From: Ehrlichia sp028752135
GTDB taxonomy: Bacteria; Pseudomonadota; Alphaproteobacteria; Rickettsiales; Anaplasmataceae
Direction of reading: 5' to 3'
DNA length: 64,000 bases
Assembly: GCA_028752135.1 (NCBI GenBank)
Contig: CP082782.1
Span: 1 to 64,000, forward strand
The position numbers were made by a program, and so were the translations under genes. Position 1 is the first letter of the stretch. The number at the start of each line of letters is the position of its first letter. This document shows positions 1 through 8,590 of the stretch, one piece after another. Below the pieces are notes generated by a model. It did no database searches. It saw nothing but the letters and a program-made list of their open reading frames with translations, and was not told the origin of the DNA.

Positions 1-433
1 CAACGTAATAAACCTAGAAGATGCGAATTCTACAGAATTTAATCTATATTGTAAAAATCCTGTAGTGCATCAATTACCAGAGTTACAGCAAAATTTTTTA
101 GGTGGAAGCATGAAGTTAGGTTCATGTCCATGCTATCTTAAACCAGGTTCTAAGATCTTTTCAATATATAAACAATCAGTAATAAATGAAAGACGGAGAC
201 ATAGATATACTGTTAACTTACAGTATAAAGATTTACTAGAACAACATGGTTTAATGATCACAGGCAAATCAAATAACAATGACTATGGTTTAGTAGAAGT
301 TATAGAATTAAAAAACCATCCATGGTTTATTGGAGTACAGTTTCACCCAGAATTCAAATCAAGTCCTTTTGAGTCTAATCCACTATTTATGTCATTCATA
401 AAGACTTCTTTAAATCATAAAGAAATAAAATAA
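1..433 (+). CDS. pyrG: CTP synthase, C-terminal part (cut by window edge)
   Basis: CTP synthase converts UTP to CTP using glutamine nitrogen, the last step of pyrimidine nucleotide synthesis in the cytoplasm. Only the last 143 codons are present, open from base 2 without a start, so the gene begins outside the window. The fragment is the end of the class I glutamine amidotransferase domain: the QFHPEF motif near the end carries the His and Glu of the Cys-His-Glu triad, and the Cys lies upstream. It converges with the VLPT-like gene on the other strand across 287 non-coding bases. Identification is firm. Confidence 0.93.
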   Translation, partial: NVINLEDANSTEFNLYCKNPVVHQLPELQQNFLGGSMKLGSCPCYLKPGSKIFSIYKQSVINERRRHRYTVNLQYKDLLEQHGLMITGKSNNNDYGLVEVIELKNHPWFIGVQFHPEFKSSPFESNPLFMSFIKTSLNHKEIK

Positions 434-720
434 GTACAATAAACAAGATTAGATTCTCATAAGTATCCTCTCATTAAAAACTATAGATTTTTCCAAAATT
501 AACATTATTATAAGAATTTTTATATAAAATAACAGTTTAAAAAAGCAAAAAGCCCATACCATATCTAAGATAAAGCAACCAAATTAAACTATTAAAAACA
601 CCCTATTAGCTTTATAACAAAGACAATAAACAAAATCTGCTAACCATTTACATTATTATAAAGCTAAAGAGTAACTATCAAAATACCAATTTTCTTATTC
701 AAATCCTTATTATTAAAAGT

Positions 721-1203
721 CTATCTTAGTTCCATCTCACCTAAATCAGACATATTGCTTGGACTAGAATAATTAGAACAGTCATAAAATAAGCTATGCA
801 TGTTATTACAACAATCACCATAATGATAAAAAGGAACATTACAACAATCATTAGTATAATATTGGTTATAAGTAAAAGAACTTATAGCACTCAAAAAACC
901 ACCTAACAGTAGTCCAAGCTCATATAAATTAATATTCTCTATATCTAATTTAATATTGTCGGTATCAGAAGATAATTGAACTTCATCTTTACTACTATCA
1001 GAGTCTAAATGAAAATTACTAGGAACTAGAGCAGTCTTTTCATGCTGAGAATTTTGGTTAACAGTTGAAGGCACTGGAGAAGCTGTAGGAATTGTAGAAA
1101 CTGGATTATCCGAAGAAGTTGAAGAATCTGAAGAAGCTGGAGAGGCTTTAGAAGCTTTAGAAGACTTAGAAGGTTTAGAATCTTTAGAATGCATATCTGA
1201 CAT
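721..1203 (-). CDS. Ser-rich, Cys/Tyr-tailed protein; VLPT/TRP32/gp19-like
   Basis: A 160-aa protein in three parts: a Ser/Lys/Ala low-complexity N-terminus (about 1-50), an acidic segment with SSKDEVQLSSD (70-80), and a tail with LYELGLLLGG (93-102) and many Tyr and Cys (C120, C121, C131, C132, C142). From memory, the KxEVQL-xSD element, the ELGLLLGG stretch and the Cys/Tyr tail match the Ehrlichia VLPT (TRP32) and gp19 proteins, secreted immunodominant antigens. Its place beside ribD also fits that locus as I recall it. Only one repeat-like unit is seen, so the tandem array typical of VLPT is absent. A strong AAGGAG lies 6 nt before the ATG. No enzymatic function is implied. Confidence 0.72.
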   Translation of the reverse strand: MSDMHSKDSKPSKSSKASKASPASSDSSTSSDNPVSTIPTASPVPSTVNQNSQHEKTALVPSNFHLDSDSSKDEVQLSSDTDNIKLDIENINLYELGLLLGGFLSAISSFTYNQYYTNDCCNVPFYHYGDCCNNMHSLFYDCSNYSSPSNMSDLGEMELR

Positions 1204-1234
1204 AACTTACTCCTTATTTAAATATAAAAACAAT

Positions 1235-1248
1235 ATGGTATATACCAT
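1235..1248. promoter_or_regulatory. 14-bp perfect palindrome upstream of the VLPT-like gene
   Basis: The self-complementary sequence ATGGTATATACCAT lies 32-45 bases upstream of the VLPT-like start codon, next to a second short dyad (GATAcTATC). It could be an operator, but AT-rich sequence produces such palindromes by chance, so this is weak. The rest of the 1204-1504 gap holds nothing else I can name except a hairpin near ribD. Confidence 0.25.
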
Positions 1249-1442
1249 GATACTATCATATAACAAAAAAACTCTATTAAAAATAAACTTTAATTTTATT
1301 ACATACAAGTCTATAACAATGCTATCCTACAGAGGAGTAAAAAACACTAAAAAAATAAAAACAATAGTCTGCACTAGAAAAATAGACATAAATATCACTA
1401 TAATATAACAATAGAAATTATATTTAGCAGCTAATATATACC

Positions 1443-1465
1443 TATTCAATATGATAAATTGAATA
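1443..1465 (-). terminator. Possible weak hairpin downstream of ribD
   Basis: TATTCAAT and ATTGAATA form an 8-bp stem with a 7-nt loop, about 40 nt beyond the ribD stop on its strand. There is no clear U-run after it, so a terminator role is only possible. Confidence 0.25.
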
Positions 1466-1504
1466 AAATTTATAGAAATCTAGTTATTGTAAATATTACA
1501 CAAA

Positions 1505-2596
1505 CTATACTAATTCATCCCTATTACAATCAAAAATGTCTGCTACATCTTCTTCAAAATGCAACGTATTGATTTTCTTAAAATTATAATCATGCTGTAA
1601 CGATAACAGATTTAAGTCATTAACTGCAGGAACTGCATCATTACCAAAAATTTTATTTGATCTACACCATATAATTCTATCAACTAAATTATTTTTTAAC
1701 AATTCCGTAATCAAAATACCTCCACCTTCAACAAACACTCTAGTTATACCTATTTTTTCGGCAAGTATTTTCATTGATTCTCTTAAGAAATCATCTTTAC
1801 CATTAACTACCAAATAGGTAGCATCTCCTAATTTCACTTTAGAAGGATCATTTGTTAAAATATATGTAGGAATAACATTAGCAGTTTTTATTATATTGTG
1901 GTAATCACAAACTTTACTAAAACGATCTATTACTATTCTCATTGGAGAATAACATTCCAAGCTAACAATCCTAGTATTAAGCATAGGGTTATCCTTAACA
2001 ACAGTATTACTACCAATCATAATTGCATCATACATAGATCGTTGTTTATGGACCCAGTTACGAGTTAATTCATTTGTAATCCATTTACTATCCCCATTAC
2101 TCAGCGCTATTTTCCCATCTAAAGTAGATGCCAACTTCACTGTAACAAAAGGTCTATTTTTAATTTTACTATAAAAGAATCCAATATTTAGTTCCCGTGC
2201 TTCTTTACACATGATGTCACATTCTACATCTATATTTGCATTACGCAGTAGCTTTATACCACTTCCAGATACTCGTACATCAGGATCGCGAGCAGCTATT
2301 ACCACCCGCTTAACAGCAGCATCAATTAATTTTAATGCACAAGGCCCAGTTCTTCCATAATGAGAACATGGTTCAAGAGTAACATAAACTGTAGAACCCT
2401 TTGCTAATTCTCCAGCATTATTTAATGCCATAACTTCAGCATGAGGCCTACCACCAACCTGTGTCCATCCACGACCTAATATTACTCCATGATTTATCAC
2501 TACACACCCAACTGCTGGATTAGGAAACACATTTCCAAGACCACGCCTTGCAAGCCTTAAGGCTAAAGACATAAACTTTCCATCATCATGCATCAC
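1505..2596 (-). CDS. ribD: Bifunctional riboflavin deaminase/reductase RibD
   Basis: RibD carries out two consecutive steps of riboflavin synthesis: deamination of the diaminohydroxypyrimidine made from GTP, then NADPH-dependent reduction of the ribosyl chain. The 363-aa length is normal. The N-terminal cytidine-deaminase-like domain has the zinc site HAE (52-54), PCSH (C77) and GPC (C86). The reductase domain starts around 147 (VKLASTLDGK) and contains VEGGG near its end. It is divergent from grpE across 107 bases. The start is one of two adjacent ATG codons. Its pathway partner ribB is 39 kb away in this window. Confidence 0.96.
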   Translation of the reverse strand: MMHDDGKFMSLALRLARRGLGNVFPNPAVGCVVINHGVILGRGWTQVGGRPHAEVMALNNAGELAKGSTVYVTLEPCSHYGRTGPCALKLIDAAVKRVVIAARDPDVRVSGSGIKLLRNANIDVECDIMCKEARELNIGFFYSKIKNRPFVTVKLASTLDGKIALSNGDSKWITNELTRNWVHKQRSMYDAIMIGSNTVVKDNPMLNTRIVSLECYSPMRIVIDRFSKVCDYHNIIKTANVIPTYILTNDPSKVKLGDATYLVVNGKDDFLRESMKILAEKIGITRVFVEGGGILITELLKNNLVDRIIWCRSNKIFGNDAVPAVNDLNLLSLQHDYNFKKINTLHFEEDVADIFDCNRDELV

Positions 2597-2642
2597 AAAG
2601 CACTAATAACTGTAGAAAAACTCTATCAAAAACTTATAACTC

Positions 2643-2671
2643 TTGATATTTTCTTATAATATTACTATATA
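2643..2671 (+). promoter_or_regulatory. Predicted promoter of grpE
   Basis: TTGATA (2643-2648), a 17-base spacer and TATATA (2666-2671) form a good sigma-70-type promoter 33 bases before the grpE ATG, in the divergent ribD/grpE intergenic region. Prediction from sequence only. Confidence 0.5.
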
Positions 2672-2703
2672 TTCCTTAGATTTTATAAACAAGTTTTAGA
2701 ATT

Positions 2704-3315
2704 ATGAATGATAATGATGCCAATAACATAAAAAGTTCACAACATAATGACTCTCAAATTAATGAACCTTCTGATGAAAAAAATAAAGCTACTCAAGCTC
2801 AACCTAATCCACAAAGAAAATTCACAGCAACTCTAAATAAAAACAAAGAAAAGTTGAATAATGATTTATCAGAGCTAGAAAAATTAAAACAACAATTAGC
2901 ACATTTTCAAAATCAGTTCCGTTTAGCAGTTGCTGATAAAGAAAATGTTAAGCGTATTATGCAAAAAAACATAGATGAGACATCTATATATGCAATTTCC
3001 AATTTCGCTCGTGATTTATTAAGCTCTTGTGATAATTTAGAGACATCATTAAAAAATTTAAAAGAGGATGACAGTATTCATGCAGGAGTATTAATGACTT
3101 ACCAAGAATTATTAAATACTCTAGAACGCCACAACATCAACAGGATAAACCCTATTGGAGAAAAATTTAATCCTCAGTTTCATAAAGCAGTATCTCAAAT
3201 GACTGATAATGAAAAAGAAGACAACACTATTCTACATGTTGTACAACCTGGCTACATAATAAAGGATAAGTTATTGCGTCCAGCTTCGGTAATAATATCT
3301 AAAAAGAGCGATTAA
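2704..3315 (+). CDS. grpE: Heat-shock nucleotide exchange factor GrpE
   Basis: GrpE releases ADP from DnaK and so drives the Hsp70 folding cycle in the cytoplasm. The 203-aa protein has a disordered, Asn/Gln-rich N-terminus (1-45), a long coiled coil (about 50-100, with LEKLKQQLAHFQNQFRLAVA), the conserved FARDLLSSCDNLE region near 100-112, and the beta domain ending in the family signature YIIKDKLLRPASVIIS. It stands alone between ribD (divergent) and trpS; dnaK and dnaJ are not in this window. Confidence 0.95.
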   Translation: MNDNDANNIKSSQHNDSQINEPSDEKNKATQAQPNPQRKFTATLNKNKEKLNNDLSELEKLKQQLAHFQNQFRLAVADKENVKRIMQKNIDETSIYAISNFARDLLSSCDNLETSLKNLKEDDSIHAGVLMTYQELLNTLERHNINRINPIGEKFNPQFHKAVSQMTDNEKEDNTILHVVQPGYIIKDKLLRPASVIISKKSD

Positions 3316-3512
3316 ACACTTTTGTTCTAATAGATAATTAACTTATCTTAGGTTCAATTTTGGTAGTTATTCTTTATCTATATCTAAGTACAGAATGTTT
3401 TGTCTTACAAACATAAAATTGTGCCATATATTTTAATACATAAAAAAAATATGTGTATTACAACAAATTATATGTTATAAAAAGCAATTTGGTTATTTAC
3501 AATATTCAAAAC

Positions 3513-4508
3513 ATGTCTCTACCTATTGTTTTATCTGGTATACAACCAACTGGAAGTATACATATTGGAAATTATTTGGGATCTATACGTAATTGGGTAT
3601 CTTTACAAGATTCATATCAATGTTTTTTCTTTCTTGCTGATTTACACACCTTAACATCTCAAAACTACAATTCAAATGAGTTAAAACAAAATTCTATAAA
3701 TACGCTAGCAGTTTACCTATCATGCGGCATTGACCCAAACAAGTCTGTACTATTTTCCCAATCGGCTGTTCCAGCACATACAGAATTACTTTGGATACTT
3801 AGTTGCATTGCATCAACAGGACAATTAAATAGAATGACGCAATTTAAAGAAAAAAGTCAAAATAAAGCATCAGCATGTTTAGGCTTATACAGTTATCCGG
3901 TATTAATGGCTGCTGATATACTCATATACAAAGCAAACATCATACCAGTAGGTGCTGATCAAAAACAACACTTAGAGCTAGCAAGAGATATTGCTACAAA
4001 TTTTAACCTTATGTACAACACAGAATATTTTCAAGCCCCAGAACCATTAATTATACGTGAATCAGCAAAAATCATGAGTTTAAGAGATGGAAAAAAGAAA
4101 ATGAGTAAATCTGACTCATCAGATTACTCTCGCATTAATCTACTGGACAGCAATGATTTAATTTCACAAAAAATAAGAAAAGCAACCACTGATTCTTTCA
4201 TTGGATTTGATTTTAACACTTTAGAAGATAGGGCAGAAATAAAAAACCTTGTCAACATATACGCAACACTTTCAAATATCAGTACAGAACAGGCATGTAT
4301 CAAAATCGAAAATCTCAATACAGATCAATTTAAAACACAGTTGGCAGAAGTAATTATTCATAACATTGCCCCAATACGACAAAAAATCAAAGAATACCTT
4401 GAAGATACAGAATATCTCCGTAATATAATAACATTAGGGAACAATAAAGCAGCATCTATTGCCAATAAACATATAGCAGAAATTAAAAAAATAGTAGGAT
4501 ATTGGTAA
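3513..4508 (+). CDS. trpS: Tryptophanyl-tRNA synthetase
   Basis: Class Ic synthetase that charges tRNA-Trp. I place the start at the ATG at 3513 (331 aa) because SGIQPTGSIHIGNYLG then lies at residues 8-23, as in the family. The open frame continues upstream to 3453 but the extra 20 residues are not family-like. The HIGH-type motif is HIGN (17-20), KMSKS is at 196-200, and VGADQKQHLELARDIA matches the tryptophan pocket region. Length is standard. The gene converges on the TRP47-like gene across a 545-base gap. Confidence 0.95.
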   Translation: MSLPIVLSGIQPTGSIHIGNYLGSIRNWVSLQDSYQCFFFLADLHTLTSQNYNSNELKQNSINTLAVYLSCGIDPNKSVLFSQSAVPAHTELLWILSCIASTGQLNRMTQFKEKSQNKASACLGLYSYPVLMAADILIYKANIIPVGADQKQHLELARDIATNFNLMYNTEYFQAPEPLIIRESAKIMSLRDGKKKMSKSDSSDYSRINLLDSNDLISQKIRKATTDSFIGFDFNTLEDRAEIKNLVNIYATLSNISTEQACIKIENLNTDQFKTQLAEVIIHNIAPIRQKIKEYLEDTEYLRNIITLGNNKAASIANKHIAEIKKIVGYW

Positions 4509-4803
4509 ATAAGTTTTGAATAAGGTCAATACTGATCACTAAGTAAAGTAAAAAACCAATTTATACAGATCCTTTAGTAGGAATTTGAAAAATTATTATA
4601 TTTTACAAAACATAAAATCTTTACTAGATAAAATCAGTATTATAGATTAGATAAATTCTTCATATAAACGAAAGAGTTTAATTATATAAGTTTCTTTAAG
4701 TAAAAAATACTTTATATAAATTGGATTTATTTTTTGACCTAAACCTCACAAAATAATATATTGTACACCTATAAAACAATAATACTTCAGTTAATACACC
4801 GAG

Positions 4804-4832
4804 GCTTAGTTCCTAAATCATAGGAACTAAGC
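4804..4832. terminator. Perfect 12-bp hairpin between trpS and the TRP47-like gene
   Basis: GCTTAGTTCCTA and TAGGAACTAAGC form a perfect 12-bp stem with a 5-base loop (AATCA), one of the most stable hairpins in non-coding DNA here. It sits between two convergent genes, so it could end transcription from either side, although neither strand has a clear U-run after it. The remainder of the 4509-5053 gap shows nothing recognisable. Confidence 0.45.
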
Positions 4833-5053
4833 TTTCAGATAGTTAGAATAAGGAGTTTTTCTTAGTTATGTGTTTTTTAATGGAAAAATATCAGGTAAAA
4901 AGTATCTATAAAAAGCTAATTATATCTAAAATATAGATATTTTAACCCCCTCTTAGATAAAATATATATTACTCTAACCTATTAAATTAAAATTATAAAC
5001 ATAGCCGGATAATTTCATTCATCTGAAGTCTAAGAGACTCAAAAAGAATAAAC

Positions 5054-5599
5054 TTATTCGAATATTTCCATATATTGATCTTGTTTATCTTCTACAGGAC
5101 CAGCTATTTCTTCATCACCTTGATCAGCTACTAACTCCATATCTTCTTTATAGACTTCATCTAGAGATAAAGTAGGATAGACATCATGATTTACTTGATC
5201 ATCACAGTAAGGGTAACAATCCTTTAACATATCATCATCTAAATAATTGAACTCATAACCATCATAACAGTTAACAGAACAATCATCTATTGCATGCATT
5301 TCCACTGAAAACCTTGGATGAGATTGAGCTAATGCTATAACAGGTGCCATTGGATCAATTAAGAAAGAAGCACTTAAAGTGTGGTTTTTTACATCTAGAA
5401 TAAAGTCTTCAGCTAGTACACCATGAAAATCTGATATAACATCATCTTTATTTCTAAACAGAATATGGTATCCATGATTTTTTTCATTTCCAACATCTAC
5501 TTGTATATCACCACTTGTAACAATAAACCTATCATCATTAAAGATAGTGACATCACGAGAAAAATCAATGTCACTAATTTCTGTTGTTAAATGAAACAT
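5054..5599 (-). CDS. TRP47/TRP36 (gp47/gp36) family protein without tandem repeats
   Basis: A 181-aa acidic protein. Its first ~100 residues match, from memory, the conserved N-terminus of E. chaffeensis TRP47 and E. canis TRP36: HLTTEI near the start, VTSGDIQVDVG (28-37), HGYHILF (42-48), VISDFHGV (54-61), LIDPMAP (80-86) and a Cys pair near 107-111. Those proteins are secreted, immunodominant and act in the host cell. They end in an array of short Ser/Thr/Glu-rich repeats. Here the tail is a non-repetitive Asp/Glu/Tyr-rich stretch ending in YMEIFE. The place downstream of trpS fits the known locus as I recall it. The family call is strong, and the lack of repeats is the notable point. Confidence 0.85.
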   Translation of the reverse strand: MFHLTTEISDIDFSRDVTIFNDDRFIVTSGDIQVDVGNEKNHGYHILFRNKDDVISDFHGVLAEDFILDVKNHTLSASFLIDPMAPVIALAQSHPRFSVEMHAIDDCSVNCYDGYEFNYLDDDMLKDCYPYCDDQVNHDVYPTLSLDEVYKEDMELVADQGDEEIAGPVEDKQDQYMEIFE

Positions 5600-5853
5600 A
5601 CAATAACCTATTAGTATAAAAGCATATTATATTATACACTTTGGTGTGTTAATTTTGTTTTAATATTAACTTTTTAGTGATAAAGAAGCAACATGTTATA
5701 GCAGTATAACAATACGTTTGTATCATTATTATCTCATTTTATTATATGTTATACCAATCATAATATTTTACTGATACTTATAACTCGTCTGTCAATCAGG
5801 AACCAAATGAAAGAGATATTGCACGATTTTAAATATTATGTTACAAGTAAATT

Positions 5854-5941
5854 GGATGGATGGCCGAGCGGTTTAAGGCACCAGTCTTGAAAACTGACGT
5901 ACGTTAATAGCGTACCGTGGGTTCAAATCCCACTCCATCCG
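5854..5941 (+). tRNA. tRNA-Ser (TGA anticodon)
   Basis: An 88-nt class II tRNA. The acceptor stem GGATGGA (5854-5860) pairs with TCCATCC (5934-5940), followed by discriminator G. The anticodon loop is CTTGAAA with anticodon TGA, a variable arm follows, and the T arm is GTGGGTTCAAATCCCAC. The outermost anticodon-stem pair appears to be a C-A mismatch. CCA is not encoded. Confidence 0.95.
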
Positions 5942-6629
5942 CACTCTTCTCGGAAACAACAAAAAAACATTATTATATTTAAGCAAAGTTACAATCAGGT
6001 TAACTACTAAAAGTAGGATATGTTCTATTAATTACCACCAATTGAAAAAAATACTTACTTTTAATTCATTTCTAACTAAATATACATTTATCTTTATATC
6101 TACTAATTATTTATACTACTATATTAGGTTACTTATTGATTCTATAAAGTATAATATCATTTTTTAGATTGACATAAAATCAACTAATTAAAAGAATGTC
6201 TAGAAACAATGAATCTAGCAGAATTAAAACAATCCACACAAAATTATTAACAAGATTTACAATCCAGAAATCACATTATTATATAATTAATAAAGTTCTT
6301 CTATGTATTGTACAATATAATCAAAGTATACATTAAAGTAAATAGCAATAAAATCCTATTAATAAGCACATTAAATTTATACCCTTACAAACTCTAACTA
6401 ACATAGACAACACATGTATTAGCAGCCTTCATCACAAAACAAAACTAAATAAATCTTTGCAAATGCTCTCTACTAGTTAGAAACACTCCCAATATAGCAC
6501 TAATTAAAAAGCAATTAGAATTTTCGCATTACTAAGATAAGTGAATATATAAAACTTATACTCTGTACCTAAGAAACATAATTCACGTTTTTAAATTAAA
6601 ATATTGCATAAAACTTCTAATCAACTCCT
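5942..6629. other. Non-coding gap between tRNA-Ser and tRNA-Pro
   Basis: 688 AT-rich bases with stops in all frames. I see no gene, repeat or clear terminator. Confidence 0.6.
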
Positions 6630-6632
6630 TGG

Positions 6633-6708
6633 TCGGAATGATGGGATTCGAACCCACGACCTCCAGTCCCCCAGACTGACACGCTAAACCAGGCTGCGCT
6701 ACATTCCG
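6633..6708 (-). tRNA. tRNA-Pro (GGG anticodon)
   Basis: A 76-nt tRNA on the minus strand. Acceptor CGGAATG pairs with CATTCCG, the anticodon loop is CTGGGGG (anticodon GGG), and the T arm is GTGGGTTCGAATCCCAT. The CCA tail is encoded (6630-6632), unlike the Ser and Leu tRNAs in this window. Its first 10 bases overlap the end of the merR-family gene just upstream, so the two are probably co-transcribed. Confidence 0.96.
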
Positions 6709-7073
6709 TCAAGTTTTTCTAATAAATAATTTTTCAGAGAAAGTACATCATTGAGTAAATTTACTAAATTTTCTTTATTAATATCTTGTTTTATATAATT
6801 ATCATCTTTGGTAACCACAGCATTTATCTTATTTAATTCTTGCTGCACACCTTTTATTTTATATCCTTTATCGTATAATAAATATTTAATATATTTTAAA
6901 GTATCAACATCAAGTTTGCTATATAATCTCCTACCACGACGCTTTATTGGATTAATTTGAGGAAATTTGTCCTCCCAAAACCTTAGCACATATTGCTCAA
7001 CATTTAAGTCTTTTGCAACTTCACCTATTGTTTGCAGCCTACTACTATCATTTTTCTGTTTACTCTGTCTCAT
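6699..7073 (-). CDS. MerR-family transcriptional regulator
   Basis: A small DNA-binding protein of 124 aa from the ATG at 7073. The open frame extends to a TTG at 7097, giving 132 aa. The N-terminal winged helix-turn-helix reads TIGEVAKDLNVEQYVLRFWE, with RRGRRLYSKLDVDTLKYI as the second helix pair, followed by a short helical dimerisation tail. There is no C-terminal metal- or drug-binding domain. It overlaps the end of the IHF gene by 14 bases and its TAG stop lies inside the tRNA-Pro gene. The ihfA-merR-tRNA-Pro order is common in alphaproteobacteria. Its targets are unknown. Confidence 0.85.
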   Translation of the reverse strand: MRQSKQKNDSSRLQTIGEVAKDLNVEQYVLRFWEDKFPQINPIKRRGRRLYSKLDVDTLKYIKYLLYDKGYKIKGVQQELNKINAVVTKDDNYIKQDINKENLVNLLNDVLSLKNYLLEKLDGM

Positions 7074-7359
7074 CACTATTGATTGAATGTTTAACAAGTA
7101 TTGACGGATAAAATGATACAGTATTACGTTCTTTTATAACAAATTCCTCAGAAGTTTTTGGATTACGTCCCATACGGGCCTTCTTTTTATAAGATTTAAA
7201 AGTTCCAAAAGAAGATATCTTTAATATACGATCTTTTGCTAACGCATTTACCATCTCATCCAAGATTTCCCCAACAATTGATGCAGCATCTTCACGAGAT
7301 AATCCTACATCTCTGTTAATCACTTCTGCTATTTTTGATTTAGTAAGAGTATGAGTCAT
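7060..7359 (-). CDS. ihfA: Integration host factor alpha / HU-family DNA-binding protein
   Basis: A 99-aa nucleoid protein that bends DNA. It shows the HU/IHF fold: N-terminal helices LTKSKIAEVINRDVGLSRED, then ILKISSFGTFKSYKKKAR and the arm motif GRNPKT (64-69) with the intercalating proline (P67). The sequence looks more like IHF alpha than HU, and the neighbouring merR gene supports that. IHF normally works as a heterodimer; the beta partner is not in the window. First gene of a leftward ihfA-merR-tRNA-Pro unit. Confidence 0.85.
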   Translation of the reverse strand: MTHTLTKSKIAEVINRDVGLSREDAASIVGEILDEMVNALAKDRILKISSFGTFKSYKKKARMGRNPKTSEEFVIKERNTVSFYPSILVKHSINSDETE

Positions 7360-7770
7360 ATTATATAAGAACTTAAAACTTAATGTTTTTTATTCTATAT
7401 TATCATATAAAAAGTTCAAGCTTATATTACAAAATACACTAAACATTATATATAAAAGTTTAAAAAACATGATATTCTTTTATAAATACATGAGGCTAGA
7501 TTAGTATAATTATCAGATTCTTTCCTATTAACTAATTAAATATATACTTTCTAACACCTCAACAAATAACTTCACTAAATAATACACATATATAACCCTC
7601 AAGTTACAAAAAGATTACTAACACTTTTTAATTAAAAAACAATATACACAATTTACATACAAATTAAAATTATCTTTAAAAAAAAATTACTGTATGTTAT
7701 AAACAGCAAAATTCTTTAAAGTATTTATTTAAAATCGACAATACTAAATACACTTAAATGGGTAGTGAAT
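7360..7770. other. Non-coding gap, divergent ihfA / thioredoxin-like gene
   Basis: 411 AT-rich bases that must contain the divergent promoters of ihfA and the thioredoxin-like gene. I cannot pick convincing boxes and see no gene. Confidence 0.55.
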
Positions 7771-8316
7771 ATGAATAATAAACATTTTGTATTTTTTATT
7801 TGCATTATTTCCTTATTTATTCTATTCATCACCAACAAAATATTTTCCTACTATCAGATACGACACAACATGCCTGATACACTAATACAAATAAAAGAAG
7901 CTAATTCAGATAAAGAATTATCCAACATATTCTCAACAACAGATTCAAAAATAAGTTTGATAGTTATTTACACATCTTGGTGCAGTAGTTGCATAAAAAA
8001 AATACCAGAAATTAATAAAATTATTGGAGAGAATGAAAATATTAACCCAATTATAATTTCACTAGATGAGGATAAAAATAAGTTACTACATTTTTTATCT
8101 AGACAAAGTACTGTTAATTTCATTCCATACAATGTATCACCACACCATATAAAAAAATTACTATCACATCTAACTAAAAAAGGGATAAATTTTAATAATA
8201 ACATTCCTTACATAGCAGTTTTATATGATGGAATTCCACCAATAACAAATATAGGCAGTATAAATCAATTGAAATTAATTATCAAAAATATTACAGAAGA
8301 ATATAACATAAGTTAA
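7771..8316 (+). CDS. Membrane-anchored thioredoxin-fold protein
   Basis: A 181-aa protein with one N-terminal membrane segment or uncleaved signal (about 7-22, FFICIISLFILFI) and a thioredoxin-like domain with CSSC (71-74) inside IYTSWCSSCIKK. It is probably a periplasmic thiol-disulfide protein of the TlpA/ResA type. The cis-Pro region appears as NNIPYIAVLYDGI. I use the ATG at 7771; a GTG two codons upstream is also open. Its last codons lie inside a decayed tandem duplication shared with purE, so the exact C-terminus (EEYNIS) reflects that event. Confidence 0.75.
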   Translation: MNNKHFVFFICIISLFILFITNKIFSYYQIRHNMPDTLIQIKEANSDKELSNIFSTTDSKISLIVIYTSWCSSCIKKIPEINKIIGENENINPIIISLDEDKNKLLHFLSRQSTVNFIPYNVSPHHIKKLLSHLTKKGINFNNNIPYIAVLYDGIPPITNIGSINQLKLIIKNITEEYNIS

Positions 8317-8590
8317 TCAAGATAGTACAAGGTTATAGCCATTATAGAAAATCAACTAAATTCTATTATAATGAATAATTCAATATCAATATTAACAGAA
8401 CTCAATATTAACTATAATATAATTAGAATTAAAATTCATACAAATATTACAGAGGAATATAATGTCAATTAATCAAGATATTGCAGAAGTTGCAGTCATT
8501 ATGGGAAGTCAATCCGATTTTGTTACAATGAATAATTCAATATCAATATTAAAAGAGCTCAATATTACTTATAAAGCAATGATCATATCT
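8262..8590 (+). repeat. Decayed tandem duplication across the trx-purE junction
   Basis: About 145-170 bp occurs twice with a 156-157-base offset. ATTACAGA(A/G)GAATATAA is at 8290 and 8446; ATGAATAATTCAATATCAAT is at 8371 and 8528. The left copy holds the true end of the thioredoxin gene and a dead purE start with the ATG and AGAGGA ribosome site lost. The right copy holds a dead thioredoxin end and the working purE start. A 1-base indel and many substitutions show it is old. Confidence 0.85.
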
